This document shows positions 44,177 through 53,792 of a stretch of DNA of 64,000 nucleotides, in pieces. The notes beneath the pieces are model-generated. The model was not told the DNA's origin. It did no database searches and saw only the letters and a program-made list of their open reading frames with translations. The position numbers were made by a program, and so were the translations under genes. The DNA is from CAVTLG01 sp963735495 (GTDB lineage: Bacteria > Chloroflexota > Ktedonobacteria > Ktedonobacterales > Ktedonobacteraceae), in NCBI GenBank assembly GCA_963735495.1, contig CAVTLG010000002.1, positions 62,001 to 126,000 of the forward strand, read 5' to 3'. Each line of letters opens with the position of its first letter. The stretch's first letter is position 1.

Positions 44177-47100
44177 ATGCAACCATTTGGGGCAGTAGAG
44201 AAGATCAAAGAGAGCTATCAACGCTTTGTCGAGACCAGTTTTCCCATCAAAGATCAGGCGTTACAGGACGAATTTCAACGTTTGATACGAGACGAGCATT
44301 TATTGTGGCAGGAACCATACGTCTCTTTATCGCGTCCCTATCGCTCTGGTGGAACATTGCAACAACTCGTCGATGACAGATATCTCAGCCAAGAGATTAC
44401 CTCTGTCCCTTTCTTTCGTGCATCTGAAGAAGCACAAGACTCCAGTTCTCTGCCAGTTTCTGGATCAGCACATGCCCGCTTGTATCACCATCAACGTGAA
44501 GCGGTGCAGCGTCTGAGTACTTCTCCAGGTCGTGAACCCCACAATACAATTATTGCCACTGGCACAGGAAGCGGCAAGACAGAAGCATTTCTGATCCCGA
44601 TCATTAATCACTGCCTGCTCCACCCGGAACCGGGCATTCAGGCGGTCATCGTCTATCCTATGAATGCGCTGGCAAATGATCAGCTTCGTCGTCTCCGTCT
44701 CCTGCTAAATGGAACAGGAGTGAGCTTCGGACGCTATACAGGCGATACCGAGTCGAAGCATACCGATATTGACGAAAGAATCCCAGAAGAAGAACGGAGT
44801 GATCGAGAGGAGATACAACGTAATCCCCCGCAGATCTTGCTCACCAACTATACCATGCTTGAATATTTGTTGGTACGACAGAAAGATCGGGAGATATTTC
44901 TTAAAACGCCACCACGCTTTCTCGTCCTGGATGAAGTTCATACCTACGTTGGCATCCTCGGGGCTGAAGTTGCCTGTCTTATTCGGCGTTTCAAAGAACA
45001 CGCCAGGATTCCTGCCAGGCAGCTCTGCTGTGTTGGCACAAGTGCTACCCTTATGTCGGATACAGCTGCACTGGACACACACCCGTATGCAAGCTTGATT
45101 ACCTTTGCCGAATCGCTCTTTGGTGAACCTTTTGATCACTGGGAGCATAGTATTATCGACGAGAAGTATCAAGACCTCCCTGAGATCTCCGATGATATTC
45201 CTCTCTGGGAAACACCACATATCAGTGAGGATTTCTTTACGGACTTTAATAGCGATGACGAAGCTCAGGTACGAACATTAGCCGCTCATTTCCATATCTA
45301 TTTTGCTCAGGGGGCGCGTGGAGATCGCTTCTTTACCGCTCTCTATGAAGCACTCCAGAACTATCCAATCTTTACGAAGTTCGAGGCACTCCTCGGAAAG
45401 CCAACCTCGATTACGGTTTTGGTTGATTGGCTTCGCAAGAGGAAAGAACGCGTTCGTGCATCTGAAGAGGATCTCAAGCGAGAGGCAGCGGCAATCTTGC
45501 TGCTTGGCTCCATCGCATATCGTATGAATCATGAGACAGGTGAGAAAGAGCCTCGCTACCGACCCAAAGTCCATTTAAGTATTCGCAGCCTGACCCCTCT
45601 TACTATGGCGCTCCAGTTGAAAAATGGAGTGGGCAAACTGTTTACGGCTGGTGAAACGGAATATGCCGAGCACGAACAGGGAAACGGCACCACTCGATCA
45701 CAGAATGGATTATCAGCAACAGAGCAGAAGCAAGCCGCACTTCCCCTGGCCGTATGCCGTTCCTGTGGAGCACACTATCTCAAGGGCTACTATGAATATG
45801 ACGAAGAGATGGTCATGGCAGCAGCAGCAGCCAATAGCTCCAGGAGAAAAGCGAATGGACGTGGGAAGAGTAGCAGAACAGCAAAAAAAAATAAAAAACA
45901 GCTTCCTGATATGCTCACACTCAGCGCGAACCAACCATACAAGAAAACATTCCAGGAGATTTATGTCCACCTCCTTCCAGTTGATCATGAAAACCTCGAA
46001 CTGTTGCACACCGAGGAAGATGTTCCCGAGGGCGAGGATACAGAGGTCGTGCAAGAGAGCCATCGCACCTATCTTGTCTGTCCATACTGCCTGGTGGCAC
46101 ATGCCAGTGACTCGCTCGATGATCCCGCACTCTTTTTGCACAAAGACCTGGAGTGTCCAGGGCACGATACAGAGCTTCCTACCTTCCTTGGCTTTGGAAA
46201 AGCAGTGCAATGCCCTGTCTGCAACGCGCGTGGTTCTGGCCTACGCGAAGTAATCACTTTGATGCGCAGTGGGGCCGCAACTTCGGTCTCGATATTGACA
46301 GAGAGCCTCCTTCCGCAGATAAAGAACAAGCAAGAAAAGAAATTACTTATTTTTGCAGACAGTCGCCAGGATACCGCTCACCAGGCAGGCTACTTGCGAG
46401 ATCGTCACCAGACGTTTGCACAACGACAACTGACGTACAAAACGATTGAGCAATACGAGCAACGTGAAAAAATGCGTATGCCGCTCGATGACCTGAATAT
46501 TAGCGTCTACAACTACAGCAAAAATACGTGGAACAGTGAAGCCGATGCTCTCAATCTGCTCGCGCTCGACCGCTATCGTTCTGATGCTCCTACTATCGGC
46601 TTAAAAAGCCCGGATGAAAACATTTCAGGACCAGAACGAAGAAGGGCGCAGAGACGATTGGAATGGGATCTCTATATCGAGTTTACGGAACGAGCCAACA
46701 CACGTAATTCACTAGAACGCGAAGGACTGGTCGCAGTCGACTATTCCAATTTAGAGCAGGTTGTCAAACAGAATGCCGATCAATTTGCCGCGTTTGGGAT
46801 TACCAATGCAGATGTCGATATCCAGTTTCTGACCACGACGTTTCGTGTCATCATGGATTATATGCGCCGCCAGCGAGCCGTCGATTATGATGCATTTCAT
46901 GACTACTTGAGTAGTGGCTCCGATTTCGTCTCAGAGGGGACAGCACGTCCAAACAAATTTAATCGGACGCCTGCTGGCTTTGATGCCGAACGAAAAAAGG
47001 TGCAGGGTGCGTACAACATTTATGGCTGGTATAACCAGACCGATCCAGAACGTTACCGTACAACGATTTATGATGCTATTGCGCGTATGTTTGACGACAC

Positions 47101-49432
47101 GCTCAAGCAGGAAGAGATAGCCGTCTTTATTGACCGTGTTGTGAAGCTGCTACAACTCAAGGGATACATCCGAAAAGTCAGAATTGGGCAGCAGACAGGG
47201 GGAAATGCGAGTCTGAAAAAGGATGCATATCAGCTTGTTCCCACCAATATTGAACTAAGCGTACAAGGCGAACGCTTCCGTTGTCAGACCTGTGGAGATG
47301 TACGCAGCTATCAGGTAAAGCGATGGAAGAGGCATACCAATCATCGTGGAACTTCAATCTGTGCCAACTATCGTTGCAAAGGAACGACGATTGCTTATCC
47401 GATACGAGATCAAAACTTCTATGTCCAGTTTTACCGCGACAGTAAACCAGAGCGTTTATATGCTGTCGAGCACAGTGGTCAGATACGAGGCGAGGACCGT
47501 GAACGCATCGAAGAGTATTTTAAAGAAAATAAGATCAACGTCCTCGTCTGTACACAGACGCTCGAACTCGGTGTTGATATTGGAGATCTACCAGCGATCA
47601 TTTTACGCAATATCCCGCCGACTCCTTCAAGCTATGCACAACGTGCTGGCCGACCAGGTCGAAAGCAGCGCATTGCTCTTATTCTTTCCCACGCAGGTCA
47701 GGGACCGCACGACACGTACTACTATAACCGATTGCAAGAGATGATTGCTGGTGCCATTCGTCCTCCCGTTTTTCTCCTGGATAATGAAATTGTCATCATA
47801 CGTCATATCAATAGCTTGATCCTTGAGAAACTCGTCATGGCAGAACTCCCTCAGCATTGGCAAGAAACGGGAAAGGAAAAGACGCAAAAAGGAGATGATA
47901 CCAACAAAAGAGACATTCCACAATGGATTGTCAGTGAAGATGGAGAACTGCATCGCGAACGCATCGATGCGCTTATCGCCGTATTCAAAGCAGAAATTGA
48001 GGAACGGCATACCCAGATCAGGCAGGCGGTAGACCGTGCTTTTACGCAGGAGCACCAGTCTCCCGGCGTTTCATTATCCTGGATCGATACGGCCTACATC
48101 GAGAGGCGATGCAACCGGTTTATCAAAGATTTGCGGCAAGGTCTGGAACACTGGTGTGACCGATACGAAGAAATCTATGCAGAACTGGTGCGCATGAACC
48201 GCAAAGTTCTGCTCTCAAAGACTGAGGAGCGGCGGCGTAGTATGTTACTGGGGGGATTGAAAACATTGTTGGAAAGCAGAGAGTACCGACCGCTCAGCTA
48301 TCTCAGCAAGGTGGGTTTTTTACCACGATATGGTTTTGCTGGAAGTAGTGTCACCGTCCATGACGATAGAGAACGGCAGATATCACAGGTTGCCTCGGTT
48401 GGCATCACGGAATATGCGTTAGGAAATATCGTCTATGTCGCGGGAAATAAGCTCAAGGTTAACCGCGTCCACTTCAAAGGTGGTGCCAAAGCGAATCCTT
48501 TAGAGCATGCCCGGCCTTACAAGTATTGTCTCACCTGTACCTACATGACTGAGCAACCGACTGCCCAGGAGTGTCCCCATTGCCATCAATTTCTGGTGAG
48601 TGCTCAAACGATTGAGTACGAAATGGCGCATGGCTGGTCCAATGAAAGCATCACCCAGGATGATGAATATCGAAGCCACCAGGATTATGACCTCCAAATT
48701 TACCTTGCCTCGGATGAAAACGCATCGGAAAATGCACCACCACCGCAGACAAAGAAGCTGGATCAGTGGCCTATCCGTTACACTCGATTACGGGAAATCA
48801 CCATTTTCAACCGGGGGAAACTAGACCCGAAGACGGGCATGATAGTTCCTTTCAACGTCTGCTTAGAATGTGGAGCCTGGATCAAGCCACGCACGATGAA
48901 TGTCGAGGAAGCTGAGCGTCTTGGCTTCCGCCCTATTGGAACGGACCATCTGTACACATGTAGTGCCAGGACGGATATCGAATCGCCATTTATCCAACAG
49001 GTTGATCTCAAAGTCCACTTGCAGGGAGATGTTGTTGAGATCGACATTCCTTACGAAGTCAGTACCGGGCCAGATTTTGTCCCGTGGGTTGAAACATTGC
49101 AGCAGGCATTCAAGTTAGGACTGCAACTCGAACTGTTTGTCAAACCGGGGGAGATAGGGTCGTTTGTGGCAACACGCATGGAGGACGGGAGGGAACGCAA
49201 GACGTTGGTGTTCTACGATACCATGCCAGGTGGGACAGGATATTTGCGACGTTTTTATGACTACCTGCCTCAGATTGCACAGAGGGTTCGCAAGCATTTG
49301 AGTGACGAAGCGTGTGAGACAGCGTGTTACTCGTGCTTGAAGGAGTTCTGGAATCAGCGTCTTCACACCTTGCTGAATCGGCGATTGGTTGATGGGGTAT
49401 TGGGGGAGCTGGCGAGTGCTCAAGAAGTGTAA
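44177..49432 (+). CDS. Giant YprA/MrfA-type helicase fused to DUF1998
   Basis: 1751 residues. The first RecA fold has IATGTGSGKTEAFLIPI (~126), VIVYPMNALANDQ and LVLDEVHTY (~248), then VGTSATLM. A long insertion with a zinc pair (CRSCGAHY ~527, CPYC, CPVC) follows. The second fold has FADSRQDTAHQAGYLRDRH, VLVCTQTLELGVDIGDLPAII and SYAQRAGRPGRK (~1154). The C-terminal DUF1998/MZB part has CLTCTYM ... CPHC (~1450), MPGGTGYLRRF and CETACYSCLKEFW (~1712). In DISARM the helicase (DrmA) and DUF1998 (DrmB) are separate; here they are one chain of the size of Druantia DruE. It probably recognises or unwinds invading DNA. No drmC-like phospholipase-D gene follows. Confidence 0.87.
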   Translation: MQPFGAVEKIKESYQRFVETSFPIKDQALQDEFQRLIRDEHLLWQEPYVSLSRPYRSGGTLQQLVDDRYLSQEITSVPFFRASEEAQDSSSLPVSGSAHARLYHHQREAVQRLSTSPGREPHNTIIATGTGSGKTEAFLIPIINHCLLHPEPGIQAVIVYPMNALANDQLRRLRLLLNGTGVSFGRYTGDTESKHTDIDERIPEEERSDREEIQRNPPQILLTNYTMLEYLLVRQKDREIFLKTPPRFLVLDEVHTYVGILGAEVACLIRRFKEHARIPARQLCCVGTSATLMSDTAALDTHPYASLITFAESLFGEPFDHWEHSIIDEKYQDLPEISDDIPLWETPHISEDFFTDFNSDDEAQVRTLAAHFHIYFAQGARGDRFFTALYEALQNYPIFTKFEALLGKPTSITVLVDWLRKRKERVRASEEDLKREAAAILLLGSIAYRMNHETGEKEPRYRPKVHLSIRSLTPLTMALQLKNGVGKLFTAGETEYAEHEQGNGTTRSQNGLSATEQKQAALPLAVCRSCGAHYLKGYYEYDEEMVMAAAAANSSRRKANGRGKSSRTAKKNKKQLPDMLTLSANQPYKKTFQEIYVHLLPVDHENLELLHTEEDVPEGEDTEVVQESHRTYLVCPYCLVAHASDSLDDPALFLHKDLECPGHDTELPTFLGFGKAVQCPVCNARGSGLREVITLMRSGAATSVSILTESLLPQIKNKQEKKLLIFADSRQDTAHQAGYLRDRHQTFAQRQLTYKTIEQYEQREKMRMPLDDLNISVYNYSKNTWNSEADALNLLALDRYRSDAPTIGLKSPDENISGPERRRAQRRLEWDLYIEFTERANTRNSLEREGLVAVDYSNLEQVVKQNADQFAAFGITNADVDIQFLTTTFRVIMDYMRRQRAVDYDAFHDYLSSGSDFVSEGTARPNKFNRTPAGFDAERKKVQGAYNIYGWYNQTDPERYRTTIYDAIARMFDDTLKQEEIAVFIDRVVKLLQLKGYIRKVRIGQQTGGNASLKKDAYQLVPTNIELSVQGERFRCQTCGDVRSYQVKRWKRHTNHRGTSICANYRCKGTTIAYPIRDQNFYVQFYRDSKPERLYAVEHSGQIRGEDRERIEEYFKENKINVLVCTQTLELGVDIGDLPAIILRNIPPTPSSYAQRAGRPGRKQRIALILSHAGQGPHDTYYYNRLQEMIAGAIRPPVFLLDNEIVIIRHINSLILEKLVMAELPQHWQETGKEKTQKGDDTNKRDIPQWIVSEDGELHRERIDALIAVFKAEIEERHTQIRQAVDRAFTQEHQSPGVSLSWIDTAYIERRCNRFIKDLRQGLEHWCDRYEEIYAELVRMNRKVLLSKTEERRRSMLLGGLKTLLESREYRPLSYLSKVGFLPRYGFAGSSVTVHDDRERQISQVASVGITEYALGNIVYVAGNKLKVNRVHFKGGAKANPLEHARPYKYCLTCTYMTEQPTAQECPHCHQFLVSAQTIEYEMAHGWSNESITQDDEYRSHQDYDLQIYLASDENASENAPPPQTKKLDQWPIRYTRLREITIFNRGKLDPKTGMIVPFNVCLECGAWIKPRTMNVEEAERLGFRPIGTDHLYTCSARTDIESPFIQQVDLKVHLQGDVVEIDIPYEVSTGPDFVPWVETLQQAFKLGLQLELFVKPGEIGSFVATRMEDGRERKTLVFYDTMPGGTGYLRRFYDYLPQIAQRVRKHLSDEACETACYSCLKEFWNQRLHTLLNRRLVDGVLGELASAQEV

Positions 49433-49505
49433 GGCAGAAGAGGGAGGCTCTTGATAATTTGGTCAAGGCGTAAACACACCTTTTCGTTGCTACAGGGTTG
49501 GTACT

Positions 49506-49832
49506 GTGGTAGAAGCGATAGGTGCGTATCATTCTCGCTACTATTCCCATTATACGTCTGGCTTTTTACGACGGTTCACAGCCTGCATCATGATCGTTGC
49601 TTGGAAATTAGCTCAACCAACAGAGTGCCCGCTCGCTTCAGTTGCTGAGCAGCTCGCGGCTTTGGAGTTGACCCGATTTGGGAGGGTTGTATTTCCTCAT
49701 CCCAATGTGTTGTGTTTATACCAGCGAGGGTTGTGGGAGTACTTATTTTACCTTTTGGGTGCGTTGCCCAAAAATATCCAAGTACCGGATAATATGGTAT
49801 GCATGGTTTCAGCACGTTCTGTCGAGGCATGA
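49506..49832 (+). CDS. Possible small hypothetical protein
   Basis: 108 codons from a GTG, 73 nt after the giant helicase on the same strand. The protein is hydrophobic in places (MIVAWKLA, LWEYLFYLLGAL) and shows no motif. No clear RBS. Kept because it fills the gap and has plausible composition; it may be a shadow. Confidence 0.3.
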   Translation: MVEAIGAYHSRYYSHYTSGFLRRFTACIMIVAWKLAQPTECPLASVAEQLAALELTRFGRVVFPHPNVLCLYQRGLWEYLFYLLGALPKNIQVPDNMVCMVSARSVEA

Positions 49833-49963
49833 TTACCTGTGTGGATTTACGTCTCATTTATATCTATAATACGTCAGATGGCCTTTGCAACGGGGTCATA
49901 TTTTATCTTTATGAACGTAAGATGCCCTATGGCGCTGAGTAGCGCAGAGAAAGGATAGCTGTA

Positions 49964-50961
49964 ATGAATAGCTATACCATCGACTCGCCCGATAGTTGCG
50001 GAGGCGATAACACCGAAAGAGCAGCCTGGTCTCTCTTCGCCAAGGAAAAGTTTCCCAATTACGAGTTGTTCTGGCAACGCTTCGTTGTTGCTCGGACAGA
50101 TCGTCCCACGGATATACACTTCGCGGCAGGGGTTCCTCCTACCGATAGAGAGATCGCTGCTATCCACTACTCAATACTCCATAACTTTTATGTCGTATAC
50201 GACTGGCTGAACAAAAAACAAGCCGACCCAGCAACAGAGAAGCTGTGGTTTGAGATTGCTTTTGTGAAATTATCGAACGTCTGCGATCTTACTGAGGAAT
50301 TGCTTTTTAGGCTCCTTATTCTAGTCGGTGTGCTAAGCAGTGACTCACCTCAGATCGTAGAGGCTGTTAGTGAAAACGCAAAAACCACATAATAGCAAAG
50401 ATTACGGCCCTCACTGCTGATAGCGTTTTCAACGTGATGCTGGAAAGAGGGACATCTTCTATTCCTATCCTCAGTCGAATGGATGTATTGAGCAAAAAGT
50501 TTGAATTTAAGCGTTATGCGGCACTTTCAGGGAATATACGAGCATATAGAAATGTCATTGTCCATTCATGGCACTCTTTTCAAATTGACTATAGTGTACC
50601 AAAAAGGGACTATGTTAAAAGCTATCGTGATTGGGCGCGGGTGACTGACGTTATAAAAAGCAACAACGATCAAGCAAAACAGGAACTGCTCACGAAGCAC
50701 TTTGTGCCAATGCGAGAGTTTATCCAGGAAGAAGTCGATCAGCTTATTAAGGTGGTCAACGTATTGTGGTCGGAGATCATCGCTCTTATTCCAGAATGCG
50801 CAACTGCTTCGCTAGCCACTATCAACCTCCAGGTGCCTGTTGCTCATCATGCGTTTCCGCATGCAGCCCCTTCTGGTACGATGTTCTCAAGTGACTTTTT
50901 AAAAGCGACAAATATAGACATAGCGGAGGCGAATATACAACTGCCCACTAAGCCTGAATAA
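49964..50961 (+). pseudogene. Frameshifted hypothetical gene after the defence operon
   Basis: Two readings join as one gene of about 330 residues. The first (49964-50392, AAAGGA 8 nt upstream of its ATG) ends VSENAKTT. The second frame is open before its first ATG and reads IAKITALTADSVFNVMLERG, then SKKFEFKRYAALSGNIRAYRNVIVHSW. The shift is one base near 50384-50390. RNVIVHSW (R-N-x3-H) resembles the HEPN catalytic or HEPN-like motif, and the helical character agrees, but this is a weak hint. It lies on the operon strand about 530 nt after the giant helicase. Confidence 0.6.
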
Positions 50962-50973
50962 CGCTGCGTTTGC

Positions 50974-50979
50974 TATAAT
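50974..50979 (+). promoter_or_regulatory. Consensus -10 nine nt before a start codon
   Basis: TATAAT is followed by tgtcaggac and then the ATG at 50989. If this is the -10, the transcript starts at or next to the ATG, so the mRNA would be leaderless. No good -35 is seen. Confidence 0.45.
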
Positions 50980-50988
50980 TGTCAGGAC

Positions 50989-51507
50989 ATGCACAGCCCA
51001 CACATCGAGGAACGTATCGCGACCAGCCTTGTTGCTGCGGCGCTCGACATCGCGCAGCAACTGGATACGAAGCCTAGTAAAACAGTGGTCGTGTGTGAGC
51101 ACCCCGTAGCGATAGCGTCACTCGTCAGTAAGAAATGGCACCAACGCCTGCGTCCCATATTACGAGACTATGCGAGTACCCTTGATACCCACAAACGCCA
51201 GGTGCGAGGGCAACACATAGCTTGGATGCGCTCCCTCGTCTTCTCTGCGACGGGCAAAGCCGACCAACTCGAAACGTCACAGACTGATGTGCTATTTTGT
51301 ACCGTTGAGACGCTGCTGCGCTATGCGCCAGTCTGCCAGGCGATGTATATAACCTACCCCATGAGCCACAAAGACTTGCACCTGATGACTGCCTGGATAC
51401 AGCCGGAGGGTACGGTTGTTTGCTACCGCATTGTGCCCAAGCCCAATCGTCAGTTGGTGCGGAGTTTGGAGGATTATCTGGTGAAATACGTACCACGAGA
51501 TTATTAA
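50989..51507 (+). CDS. Hypothetical protein, possibly leaderless
   Basis: 172 residues, soluble alpha/beta pattern. Strand-like segments VVVCEHPVAIASL, DVLFCTVETLLRY, QAMYITYP and GTVVCYRIV alternate with helices, which recalls the second half of a helicase or a Rossmann-like fold, but no catalytic motif is present and no family is recognised. It starts just after a TATAAT and is followed by a strong promoter and then IS1634. Function unknown. Confidence 0.55.
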   Translation: MHSPHIEERIATSLVAAALDIAQQLDTKPSKTVVVCEHPVAIASLVSKKWHQRLRPILRDYASTLDTHKRQVRGQHIAWMRSLVFSATGKADQLETSQTDVLFCTVETLLRYAPVCQAMYITYPMSHKDLHLMTAWIQPEGTVVCYRIVPKPNRQLVRSLEDYLVKYVPRDY

Positions 51508-51529
51508 TAGCTCGCTTAATAAATAAGTG

Positions 51530-51557
51530 TTGACAATAATGGCAAACCACTTATAAT
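51530..51557 (+). promoter_or_regulatory. Consensus sigma70 promoter cut by IS1634
   Basis: TTGACA (51530-51535), a 16-bp spacer and TATAAT (51552-51557). The last five bases are the left copy of the IS1634 target duplication, so the element inserted into the -10. Before insertion the promoter lay 8 nt upstream of the ATG of the resolvase-like gene now at 53313. Confidence 0.75.
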
Positions 51558-53299
51558 CCCAACATTCCGCAGTTTCAATCTGAAAAAAAATAGAATTGTT
51601 GGTAGATCGGCCCAAGCAACGAAAGGATCTTGCGATGCAGCGGCTGCAAGCGAAGGACGAGAGACTCTGTGCTGGTACCCGTACGGATCTGCAACAATTC
51701 AATACCCTCAAAGCATTGAAAGACCCAACGCATCGTTGGCCGAGCGGTCGGCTTGTTGACTTGATTGGGGATGGTTTGCTCCGTGGCGGCCAGTTGTTCG
51801 CGCAATCGATGCTCTGCCAGCCGATAAACCAGCAGCGCAAGCACCATGATCAAGCTCAGGGCCACGATGCGCTCCGTTTTTTTCACAAAGACCGAGGAGG
51901 CCAGAAACAGCGGATCTTTGAGAAACCGAAAGCCTCGTTCCACACTGCCTTGCTCCAGATACAGGCTGATCAGCTCCTCATTGGACACCTCTGTGTCCTC
52001 AATCACATTGCTGGCGATCACAAAGCAGGCTTTGCGCTGCGCGTAGGCCAGCAGTTTGCTTTCATTGAGAACGATGGTGGAGATGGCACTCCAGCGCTGT
52101 GCGCTCGGTTTGGCATCACGAGATGGGCGGCCTCGCCCTTCAAAGACGTCTTGACTCTTGAGCACCACCGAGACGTCCAACCACTCAGGAAGTCCTTTGA
52201 GGCTTTGCTGCCAGGCGGCCTGCGCATCCTGCTGGCAGGCAAATACCTTGGTGCTCACATGCCACAGCTTTTTGCTCCAGGTTTCCAGCTGTTTGTCGGC
52301 CTGCTTGCGCGCCATTTGCAATGCTCGTGCCACCCCATCAGCGCTTCGGACGACGATCCAGCGTTCGCGTCCCTGGGTCAACTCCTTGTGCAGCACGACC
52401 AGGCTCCGCTTCCCATCGGCACTCTTTTGCCAGGCGTCCTCCGGTTGGATCACGGCAGCTTTGGCCTCGGTGCTGGTTTCGGGAACACGACTCACCCACC
52501 GGATCTTGGCCTGATTGAGCGTGAGCATATTCTGAGCGCTGTACAGACCGCTGTCAGCCACGTAGATGGGTTTCTCATCCGGTTCCTTCTGCAGCAATTG
52601 CGCCTGCAGATCGGCAATGACCTTGACCATGCTCTCTTTATCGCTCGTATTGCCGGAAAGGGGCTGCAAAAAGAGCGGAATATCTCCCTCATGGGTGGTG
52701 GCCAGAGCCAGCATCCACTGTTTAAGATCGTCGCGATGATCGCGCGAGTAGCCATGGGTAATGGCGATCACGTGCTCGTTTGGTGGCTCCGTTTCCTGCT
52801 GGTAAGCTCCATTGACCGAAAAGGAGGTCGTATCGACGTGGACATGCCTGGCTTTGACCCCAAAACGCTGGCGAGCCTGATGGGCAATGCCTGCAAACAG
52901 GGTCGTCACATCGTGCTCGTAGAGCCAATCAAGCGTGCGGCCCAAACAATCGTCATTGAGCAGATCCGCCGTGATGCCTGCTCCCAAGAGGTGAGCGACC
53001 GGTTTGTTCTCAAAAAACTGAGGCACCAGATACAGCTGGCGATTGGAAAAGCCCAATCCGTTGAGGATCATGGCCACCGTGGCCGTTCCATAACTGACTG
53101 TACGCTGCTGACCTGGGGCCAATGTATCCAGCCAGTCTGCCAACCCCATTTCCTGGCAGACTCCTGCCACAATGCCCAAATGATCCAACCGTTCGTTGTG
53201 GTAATCCTCAGCTCGTTGCATACGCTTTCCGCTCCTTTTTGTACTGAGATTACCTTATCGAATTTCGCTTTTTCTGTCAATTACCCTGCGGAATGTGGG
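51558..53299 (-). mobile_element. IS1634-family element
   Basis: Ends CCCAACATTCCGCAG and CTGCGGAATGTGGG match except for one base. Target duplication ATAAT at 51553-51557 and 53300-53304. One transposase gene inside. Confidence 0.85.
51575..53221 (-). CDS. IS1634-family transposase
   Basis: 548 residues, intact. An N-terminal DUF4277-like part (DHLGIVAGVCQEMGLADWLD, FSNRQLYLVPQFFENKPV) precedes the DDE core: HVHVDTTSFSVNG gives the first Asp, YVADSGLYSAQN the second, and SLYLEQGSVERGFRFLKDPLF the Glu. The length fits the family. The start at 53221 and both ends are well placed inside the inverted repeats. The element looks recent since gene, ends and duplication are all intact. Confidence 0.92.
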   Translation of the reverse strand: MQRAEDYHNERLDHLGIVAGVCQEMGLADWLDTLAPGQQRTVSYGTATVAMILNGLGFSNRQLYLVPQFFENKPVAHLLGAGITADLLNDDCLGRTLDWLYEHDVTTLFAGIAHQARQRFGVKARHVHVDTTSFSVNGAYQQETEPPNEHVIAITHGYSRDHRDDLKQWMLALATTHEGDIPLFLQPLSGNTSDKESMVKVIADLQAQLLQKEPDEKPIYVADSGLYSAQNMLTLNQAKIRWVSRVPETSTEAKAAVIQPEDAWQKSADGKRSLVVLHKELTQGRERWIVVRSADGVARALQMARKQADKQLETWSKKLWHVSTKVFACQQDAQAAWQQSLKGLPEWLDVSVVLKSQDVFEGRGRPSRDAKPSAQRWSAISTIVLNESKLLAYAQRKACFVIASNVIEDTEVSNEELISLYLEQGSVERGFRFLKDPLFLASSVFVKKTERIVALSLIMVLALLVYRLAEHRLREQLAATEQTIPNQVNKPTARPTMRWVFQCFEGIELLQIRTGTSTESLVLRLQPLHRKILSLLGPIYQQFYFFSD

Positions 53300-53312
53300 A
53301 TAATCTGTAAAG

Positions 53313-53588
53313 ATGGACGCGACCCAACAAATCGACACCGCCGCTAAAGCTATCTGGGTACTCGGAGCTTTCGCCCAGTTCCAGCGCATGATTATCCGTA
53401 AAGCGCAGCGCGAGGGTATCGCTATTGCTAAGCGCAACGGCGTGTACAAAGGCAGGAAGAAAGCTCTCACGACAGACGAGGTAGCAACCGTCCTCCAACG
53501 TATTAGTGTAGGCGACCACAAAGCGCAGATTGCCCGCGACTTGGGTGTGAGTAGAAAGACGCTGTACCAGTATTTGAAGGTGACGTAG
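53313..53588 (+). CDS. Resolvase C-terminal part with HTH (truncated serine recombinase)
   Basis: 91 residues that match the second half of a Tn3-type resolvase: ATQQIDTAAKAIWVLGAFAQFQRMIIRKAQREGIAIAKR corresponds to the end of the catalytic domain and helix E, followed by GVYKGRKKAL and the HTH (KAQIARDLGVSRKTLYQYLK). The catalytic serine and arginines are absent. Before IS1634 entered, a consensus promoter lay 8 nt from the ATG, which hints at a functional short gene, perhaps a DNA-binding repressor, rather than a random remnant. It now lacks its -35. Confidence 0.65.
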   Translation: MDATQQIDTAAKAIWVLGAFAQFQRMIIRKAQREGIAIAKRNGVYKGRKKALTTDEVATVLQRISVGDHKAQIARDLGVSRKTLYQYLKVT

Positions 53589-53792
53589 AGTGTCGCGGAT
53601 TGTAATGAAAACAAAACAGTACCAGTTATTGTGGTGATTTGCAGCTATTGGCATGGTACTCACTAGGGTACTTACTAACGAGTGCCCTTTTCATATGGGC
53701 ATTTTTGATTAACGTATCAATATCACAACCATCTGCCTGCCTTAAAGCGCAAAATTGAAACCATGCTCCTGTCTTCTTCCGGTAAAGCCCCC

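Noticed and set aside
51596..53347. Long plus-strand reading of 583 codons antisense to the IS1634 transposase
   Set aside because: It mirrors the codon pattern of the GC-rich transposase; no start signal or domain.
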